The position numbers and the translations under genes were made by a program. 7,290 nucleotides of DNA from Ignavibacteriaceae bacterium (GTDB taxonomy: Bacteria; Bacteroidota; Ignavibacteria; Ignavibacteriales; Ignavibacteriaceae), in the NCBI GenBank assembly GCA_025455085.1, contig JALONF010000318.1, positions 1 to 7,290 on the forward strand, given 5' to 3'. A model generated the notes under the pieces. That model was not told the DNA's origin. It searched no databases and was given only the letters and a program-made list of their open reading frames with translations. Every line of letters begins with the position of its first letter. The stretch's first letter is position 1. This document shows, piece by piece, positions 6,853-7,290 of the stretch.

Positions 6853-7290
6853 CTAACTTCTCTTCTCCCAAATCTTAGCTATCTCGACGATAACCTTTAC
6901 CGCCATTTCCATATCCTGCACTGCAACCCATTCAAGCTGTGAGTGGAAACTGTGCTCGCCAGCAAATATGTTTGGACAAGGCAGACCCATAAACGATAAT
7001 CTTGAACCATCTGTGCCGCCACGAATCGGATGCATTATCGGTTTTATGCCTAGATTCTTCATCGCTTGAACTGCATACTTTGCAACCTGCGGATGCTTGA
7101 CTAGTACTTCCCTCATATTTCTGTACTGATTGATAACTTTGAATTCATACTTTGAACCAGGAAATTTTGCAACAGCTTTTTTCGCAAGTTTATCAAGTAG
7201 GTTTTCGTATTGCTTCAACTTCGGAGTTTCAAAATCCCTGATGATAATTTTCAACGTTGTGAATTCTTCCATTCCATTTATGGTTGTGCA
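6853..7290 (-). CDS. pepT: Peptidase T (tripeptide aminopeptidase), C-terminal part
   Basis: This is the last 145 codons of a gene whose start lies beyond position 7290; the frame is open to the edge, so the ATG at 7272 is internal. PepT is a cytoplasmic zinc aminopeptidase of family M20B that removes the N-terminal residue of tripeptides. The visible part covers the end of the dimerisation lid domain (IIRDFE) and the C-terminal catalytic segment. The block IRGGTDGSRLSFMGLPCPN closely follows the E. coli PepT sequence in this region, as does the segment ending in SFHSQLEWV, whose second His (FH) corresponds to a metal ligand. The protein ends in the usual amphipathic helix (AVKVIVEIAKIWEKRS) at TAG 6855-6853, so the C-terminus is intact despite the adjacent inverted repeat. 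The next gene starts 14 nt later. Confidence 0.95.
   Translation of the reverse strand, partial: CTTINGMEEFTTLKIIIRDFETPKLKQYENLLDKLAKKAVAKFPGSKYEFKVINQYRNMREVLVKHPQVAKYAVQAMKNLGIKPIMHPIRGGTDGSRLSFMGLPCPNIFAGEHSFHSQLEWVAVQDMEMAVKVIVEIAKIWEKRS

Noticed and set aside
1..7290. CRISPR arrays, tRNA or rRNA genes, transposase genes
   Set aside because: I saw no regularly spaced direct repeats, no tRNA-like cloverleaf or rRNA core sequence, and no transposase motif. The four-helix-bundle gene belongs to the rRNA intervening-sequence family, but no 23S sequence flanks it here.

Overview
The window is AT-rich (roughly 63-65% A+T by eye). Every gene I can support lies on the minus strand, so transcription runs from position 7290 towards 1. 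Nothing in it is a taxonomic marker. The AT-rich codon use, a free-standing four-helix-bundle (S23/IVP-type) protein, a zf-TFIIB zinc-ribbon protein and a very large PEP-utiliser-like protein would fit a member of the Bacteroidetes/Chlorobi/Ignavibacteria group. That is a guess, not a result.

In transcription order: the 3' end of pepT (peptidase T, M20 family; 7290-6853); a four-helix-bundle protein (6838-6440); a U32-family peptidase / tRNA-hydroxylation-type protein (6443-5172, overlapping the previous gene by an ATGA); a small zinc-ribbon protein (5109-4846); a broken Na+/Ca2+ antiporter gene (4842-3986); and a very large gene (3830 to beyond position 1), of which 1,276 codons are visible. 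Spacings are 14 nt, a 4-nt overlap, 62 nt, 3 nt and 155 nt. The first five genes could share one transcript, and the large gene follows in the same direction. No stretch over 300 bases lacks a gene.

The most unusual item is the large gene. It has about 790 N-terminal residues that I do not recognise, then a canonical PEP-utiliser phosphohistidine (swivelling) domain with catalytic His at residue 856, then an all-helical linker, and only then the start of a PPDK-type ATP-grasp domain, which runs off the window. This is the reverse of the order in PPDK and PEP synthase (ATP-grasp first). It matches the order in plant glucan/phosphoglucan water dikinases. No PEP/pyruvate TIM barrel lies in the visible part, so the phosphate acceptor is open.

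Other points worth a second look: the antiporter has lost the conserved second GTSxPE signature through what reads as a single 28-nt deletion, and it has also lost its last transmembrane helix. Two GC-rich palindromes sit in frame inside coding sequence, in the dikinase-like gene and in the U32 gene. The four-helix-bundle gene is bracketed by 20-bp inverted repeats (17/20 identical) that also supply the start codons of that gene and of the U32 gene, which suggests a small inserted unit.
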